DNA of 64,000 nt, from contig NW_022881614.1 in assembly GCF_003369915.1 (NCBI RefSeq), positions 13,756,001 to 13,820,000 of the forward strand, given 5' to 3'. This DNA is from Drosophila miranda. Taxonomy: Eukaryota; Arthropoda; Insecta; Diptera; Drosophilidae. The first letter of the stretch is position 1, and every line of letters begins with the position of its first letter. Shown here piece by piece: positions 59,210 to 64,000 of this stretch. Below the pieces are notes generated by a model. The model was not told the DNA's origin. It did no database searches and was given only the letters and a program-made list of their open reading frames with translations. The position numbers and the translations under genes were made by a program.

Positions 59210-61813
59210 ATGAAATCCGCGCCAGCTGGCTTGCTCAGAAATATACCGAAATACACTTCACAGTTTCAAAAAATACCAATAATATACCAAACTCCATCAT
59301 ACTCCTCGTTTTCTATATTCGGTTCAATATTACTAGCTAGCTGGGACCCCCTTCCTTGGACAAATAATTGTATTGATGAATCTACTCTCAACAAGATTGG
59401 TTAATTCTAAGGACACCTTTTATTTTATTGCTTATAAAATTAAAATTTGTACATTGCTGCATTGGACAAGAGGGTGACTCCAAAGCGCGTCTTGAAAAAT
59501 ACTGGAAAATACTACAAAAAGCATACAAATTTGCAAGGTGTGTGAGCTAGACATGGTGTTTAAAATAAATTATAGAATTAAATATATTTAAAAATAGTAA
59601 AATCGGGACATATAGAGGCTCATATTTATGTTAATGCGCTTAAATTATATATGTGCAACTATATATATATATGAACTTTATTTCATTTTGCAAGCCTAAC
59701 TAGCAATACTATAAAAGCAGCTTATTTAAGAATTGTATAGTTCATAGTCATTAATGCATAATTTTCCCATTCATATGCTCATCAATAATTGTATTCGTGA
59801 GCCTCTGACCCGGAAACCGTTGAACGAAAGACCCAGAAACGATATTGGGATTAAAAAACAGTACACTACACAATTTTGACAAGAAAATTCAATTCAAAAG
59901 GTTCCCGCCAAAACCAATTGCGTGTCTGTTGAGTATCAAAATATTTGCCAAAGCAAACAAATTGTTTATTTTATCGTTTGTCCAATCGACGTTTCACATC
60001 TCTCAAAAATGCCCATGGTTCCCCATTATGCGCCTAGTTTACATTAATTATAATAATCTTAAATGTTTGAAAAAGTGGACAGATCTTTCTTTCCTGGTCA
60101 AACATTAGGTCTTGAGGGACACTTTCAATATTTTCTTTAGCAAACCATAATTAAAATAGTGGAACTAGTTAGTCGGTTGTTTCGATTTTGAGAACAAATT
60201 TCTCCATTATAGCATTAAGACGCTTGCGCTCCTTGAGCTGTTGCTGCATTAGGTCTGAGATCTGTGTGCCTAGAGCCAAAAGCGCGTCCGTATTGGCTTC
60301 TGTGCGCTGGGCGTTCAAGCGAGTTTGTCTATTCATGTCCCGCAGCTCCTTTGCAATGTCCATTAGCATCGGCACCGTGCTCTCGTGTTCAATTTCTAAT
60401 TCATTTACATCATTTTGAACCAGCTTGCGCTTTTTGGCAGATGGAGTTTGCGAAGTGCTAGTGCGCTCCAATTTCACGCCCATATGTCTGTCATTGATCC
60501 GGCTGGAGCAGTCATCTTCTTCCTCATCATCTTTACATAAAAAAAAATAGTATACATTTTTTGCGGCTTGATATTTTTGTCTTACCGTCATCTGTGGCTG
60601 TGACCTCGTCGTGGTCGGTCTTGATGTCCTGCAGTGGCAAACGGTTGGAAATTTCAGGACGTGCCTTTGGACGAGATTCGACTACTCTGTCGGGCTTATC
60701 ATACAAGTCACAGATCACGGCCACTGCATCCTCTAGAGCAGGGAGTGTATCCTGATACAGCGAGCCTTTGCCGCAGGCATTTGAATCTTCCAGCCTGTTA
60801 TTGTTAATCTTTTTACGAATGCAGCTTTTCCAGTCTTTCCATACCTATCAAGAGCCAAGTGAGATGACGGAACATAGCGCAATTGCTCGGCACTTACTCT
60901 TTTCCACTCACAAACTTCTTTGACAGGCGGACCCAAGCTATTTAACTCCTTTGAAAGCCGCTTCCAGGCGGCTTCAGCTGCCAGCTTATCACCCTTGAGG
61001 TAGTTTTTGGCTATCATTGGGTGTCTCTCCATAAATGCGATGAATATGGCATCTTGCTGCGCAGTTCTGTGTTTGCCCCTGTATACAATGAGGTGGTAAG
61101 TATAAATTTTTACGAACATTTTCAACATTATTTACATGTTCCGTGGTTTTTTGTTTGACTGATTGGTCAGTTTGGCCTTTGGATTCGTTGTCACAAATCT
61201 GTGTTTTTGTATCTATTAGCAGGAGTTGGACCCACTTTTACGCCCACTATCTCCACCACGCCAAGCAGCACAGCCTGCAGCGCACGGGGAGAGGACAACC
61301 CGGCGTTCACTTCAGCAGTAGCAGGGACTTGAATCTCTCCAGATTTACATAAATTGGATCTATTAATTTATTTATTTACGAAATATTTATTTACCTTATC
61401 AGTGTTACCGTGAACTTATCGATCAAATATACGGTCGGACTCTTAGAAATATACCAAAATACACCGTCTCATTTTAAAAATATACCGTAAATATACTGAC
61501 GAATTCAAGTTCTATTTTATATATTCCTCGTTTTTGATATTCCGTCGAATATTACCAGCTATATAGATCATTTAGCCGTGCCCACATAATTTTAGCTCAT
61601 TGATGAATACATTTTCTACACAATTGGTTAGTTTTTAGTCTTTGCTTTTATTGTATTTTGACTAAAACAAGGTTTAAGCAAAATAGTTCAACAAAAAAAA
61701 CAGTCGCAATGTTGCTAGTATTTGAAGACATGATACGTGTATAGGCCTTTGTGCACCCTATCCGAATCGGGTATTGCCTATATTTCAAGCAATATAGATG
61801 CCCACTTAGCTTT
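59210..61813. repeat. Zeste-like tandem unit 8, truncated
   Basis: Follows the unit order through the gene and first A/T-rich module. A deletion of several hundred bp then joins GTGCACCCTAT to CCGAATCGGG near 61761, and the unit is cut at CCCACTTAGCTTT (61813) by a LOA-type retrotransposon. Confidence 0.88.
60169..61128 (-). CDS. Zeste-like Myb/SANT protein, unit 8 (intact, 3 exons)
   Basis: Exons 60898-61128, 60586-60844 and 60169-60530 (231, 259, 362 nt) give an uninterrupted 283-aa frame. Intron 2 is the 55-nt type. Distinct substitutions include a Val to Leu in exon 1 (CCCAAGC at 60932) and a Gln to Pro in exon 2 (AGTGGC at 60634). The upstream GC-richer block is complete, so the copy may be expressed. 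Confidence 0.75.
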
Positions 61814-62296
61814 GGGCCGTCAGCCATCGGGTGCTACAGGGGGACAAACGGATGACGGGTCGGCTGGCACAACTGTGAACTCGGAACTGAGGCGCAGCCG
61901 CTCCGGTTAGTAATACCCGGTGCGGTCTGCGTCTCACACCCCCCCTAGGACACAGAGGGTTGCGAGCGAACCGTCACCCGCCGTAACTGTGCACACCGGT
62001 GGAAGTGCGACTATACTCTCCCCGTGAGGGCGGCTGGAAACAGGTCCTAGCACGGTCATGTCTCTGCTAGGATGCTGGCGAATGGTAGTCGGGTGGAGAG
62101 AAGAAAACTCTCAGTGAAATTACCCCAATCCAAGGTGACACTGTTATATGCCGAGGGATGCATGGCCGGGGGGGTGCCCGGTCGCTAATATGCGGACTCT
62201 GGATACCTGCCGACCTCCAGTTTAAATCAGGCTTCCCGGGGCAAGCGGGCTATGCCTCGGGTGACCATCCCCTTCCCGCCTACTCGTGGAACTACT
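61814..62296 (+). promoter_or_regulatory. 5' UTR / internal promoter region of LOA-like element, possible HDV-like fold
   Basis: GC-rich leader with pairings arranged in the order of an HDV-like double pseudoknot. GTCAGCC (61819-61825) can pair with GGCTGGC (61862-61868); CGGGT (61828-61832) with ACCCG (61915-61919); and a hairpin closes AACTG/CGGTT (61885-61908) between them. HDV-like ribozymes are known at 5' ends of R2 and some LOA-type elements. I do not see the expected catalytic C in the joining strand, so this is only a candidate. Confidence 0.35.
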
Positions 62297-63738
62297 ATGT
62301 CAAACACTCTAAATATAAAAACCAACAAAACCGCAAAGGAGCTCGGTACTCCTCTTAAAGTCCCGGAGGGACAAGCCAATCCCTCTGCACCAGCGCCTGG
62401 GAAACCGGGTCCAAAGAAGACGGGGAAGGAGACTGAGTCGGTCCACCGTCTTCAGGCAGCAGCCGCAGCGAGGGGGGCCCGAAAAGCCAATCGGGTCCTT
62501 CCAAGTCGGGTGGTTCCAAGGGCGAAGCGGATACCGGGGTGGCTGCCAAGCAGAGCGTAATCGCGGCTGGTAAGCGCACCGGGACCGAAGAACCCATGGG
62601 AGCCCCGGCGGGCAGCGTCTCTGCACCACGGGGAGGAAAGCCGTCGTACCAGGACAGGAGACGAGCGGCTTTCATCCTGTCCAACGAAGACCCGAACTTA
62701 AGGGCGTCAGCCGAAGGAAAGGAGCAGAGGCTGTGGGCCTCCTCAATCCTTCCACTGTTCCAGCCAGCCAAAGCCGGAAAGGGCGCAACCAAGGCCCCCA
62801 ACAAGCGGCAACGCTCAGCGGAGGACCCCGCAAATCAGTCAGGCCAAGCCCAGCAAGCCAAGCGGGTGAAGACCCACCTCACGAAGCGGTCGTTCGCTGA
62901 GGTGGCGAGGGGCAAAACCCTGATCGGTGTCCTGGACAGGGGCGCCGAGGACGGCCATGTCCCTCGCGATAAGTGGCACCTGGTGGAGAACGAGCTCCAG
63001 GACCGGTTCCTACTGGAACTGGAGGAGAACGGCGGACCACCGCCAAAGTGTGAGGACGCAGGGTGGCATCAAGGCAAGGTGAAAGCCATCGCCTGCCAAG
63101 ACGCTCGCTCTGCGGCCCTCTACATGAAGGCGGTGGCGGCCCTAAAAGAGGTCTATCCAGGGGCGAAACTGGAGGCCGTGAAGTGGGAAGATGTCCCTAG
63201 TCGCCCGAGAGCCAGAGCGTGGGTCTCGGCTAAGCCTGCAGAGCCTGAGAAGATCCTCAGGTTACTGCAGGTCTGCAACCCCCACCTTCCTACAGCCGAT
63301 TGGAAGGTGGCAAAGGTGGAGGATATCCAAGGGCAGAGGCGCCAGATTATCCTCGTCCTAAATGAGGAATCTATTGATCTCCTCGCAAAGTCGGACGGTG
63401 TAGTGGATTATGGCTTCAAGAAGGTCACCATATCCACTTACAAGTCCGATCGCAAGGGCAGGCAAGCGGAGGTCGAGCCAGACCCGGAGCTGCCGGAGAT
63501 CCCGAAAGAGGGGGCCTCGTGCGAGGAAGACAACCCGGCGTCGGATGCGGCGTCCATGATGTCGGACGATATCTTGGACGACTACGCGTTCGACGAGAGC
63601 GACCTAGCCAGAGGTCTCAGCCACATCGTTGTCGGGGAGGAGCCGGAGTCCCCTGACAGCGATCTAGAAGCAACAATGGTGGAGGCGAGCCTCAGGAATG
63701 TCGTTGACGCTCCTGCAGATAAACCTCCACCATTGTAA
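62297..63738 (+). CDS. ORF1 of LOA-like element (DUF4780-type), with probable N-terminal frameshift
   Basis: ORF1 protein of LOA elements is thought to bind RNA and chaperone it. The main frame is open from 62437 (after a TGA at 62434-62436) to TAA at 63736-63738. Its centre (HVPRDKWHLVENEL to FKKVTISTYKSD, about 62.95-63.45 kb) has the DUF4780 look, preceded by a KRSFAEVARGK segment and followed by an acidic tail. The best ATG (62297, MSNTLNIKTNK) is in another frame that stays open through KKTGKETESV near 62436. A small indel around 62437 therefore probably splits the N-terminus, and this copy may be defective. Confidence 0.75.
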
Positions 63739-64000
63739 GGCAGCATGCGCTGCTCTAGTGCTCCACCTGGCCAAGGGTGGAGCCGACATAGTCCTCATTC
63801 AGGAGCCCTGGATCCTCGGAAACAGGGTCTCCGGTCTGAGGACTTCTGACTACAAGCTATATGTAGCTGAAACCGCAGGTAAAATTCGTACCTGCATTCT
63901 TGCAAAAAGAGAGTTGCACTTATTTTTGCTCCCAAATTTCAGCAATGAAGACCACACCGCAGTGAGCCTCGAAGGCCAGGAGCGCTTACTGAGGATCTGC
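63698..64000 (+). CDS. ORF2 start of LOA-like element (APE endonuclease), partial
   Basis: Starts at ATG 63698, overlapping ORF1 by 41 bp in the next frame, and is open to the window end. The first residues (MSLTLLQINLHHCKAA) and GADIVLIQEPWI are the hallmark start of an APE-type endonuclease (QxNLxxxKAA and the catalytic QEPW block). Reverse transcriptase and RNase H, expected in LOA elements, would lie beyond 64000. The overlap suggests reinitiation or frameshifting, as in related elements. Confidence 0.88.
   Translation, partial: MSLTLLQINLHHCKAACAALVLHLAKGGADIVLIQEPWILGNRVSGLRTSDYKLYVAETAGKIRTCILAKRELHLFLLPNFSNEDHTAVSLEGQERLLRIC

Larger units (their letters stand above)
61814..64000 (+). 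mobile_element. LOA/Bilbo/TRIM-like non-LTR retrotransposon, 5' part
   Basis: Abrupt change to GC-rich sequence at GGGCCGTCAGCC directly after unit-8 sequence. It comprises a 5' UTR of about 480 bp, ORF1 with the conserved domain typical of the LOA clade, and an overlapping ORF2 starting with an APE-type endonuclease, cut by the window end. TRIM is a LOA-clade element first described in D. miranda and Bilbo in D. subobscura, which fits an obscura-group host. The 5' junction looks full length. Confidence 0.85.

Noticed and set aside
62309-62804. Minus-strand frames of 106 and 149 codons in the LOA element
   Set aside because: GC-rich antisense of ORF1.

Overview
The window reads as insect heterochromatin, almost certainly from a Drosophila. 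Nearly every stretch is built from DINE-1/INE-1-type (Helentron-derived) repeats carrying the mini-me core and a GTCY/GRAC tetranucleotide microsatellite. Genes have short GT-AG introns of 53-57 nt, there are Ty3/gypsy and LOA-clade retrotransposons, and the one single-copy gene is a decayed fly FancI. Nothing bacterial is present. To my knowledge FancI (CG13745) lies on Muller element C. A decayed FancI among repeats and an amplified gene is what one expects on a degenerating neo-Y of the D. miranda type. That assignment is inference; ordinary pericentromeric heterochromatin or another neo-Y is possible.

Layout. 1-5663: head-to-head and tail-to-tail DINE-1 arms forming long palindromes, one with a 240-bp core. 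5664-27479: five tandem copies of a 4.0-4.5 kb unit, each with one three-exon minus-strand gene for a Zeste-like Myb/SANT protein (283 aa when intact). 27480-38868: a second DINE-1 palindrome field with three more 240-bp cores. 38869-39189: unassigned A/T-rich DNA with an 18-bp minisatellite. 39190-43005: FancI pseudogene, minus strand, with three nonsense codons and a frameshift. 43006-61813: DINE-1 and three further Zeste-like units (one partial, one carrying a retrotransposon, one truncated). The retrotransposon is a full 5603-bp mdg3/micropia-like LTR element (195-bp LTRs, 4-bp GTAC target duplication) inside intron 2 of unit 7; a tandem segmental duplication left a truncated second copy at 45324-48140. 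61814-64000: the 5' part of a LOA/Bilbo/TRIM-like non-LTR element interrupting unit 8.

How it works together. The tandem units are the central feature. Of eight copies, three encode an uninterrupted protein (1, 2, 8). Two share a 4-bp frameshift (3, 4), one has a nonsense codon (5), one keeps only exon 3 (6), and one has all exons but a 5.6-kb insertion in intron 2 (7). Diagnostic indels are distributed mosaically, which suggests unequal exchange or gene conversion. Each unit ends in a DINE-1 terminus, so the repeats are plausible substrates for the amplification. The long palindromes could form dsRNA or feed piRNA production, but the sequence alone cannot show that.
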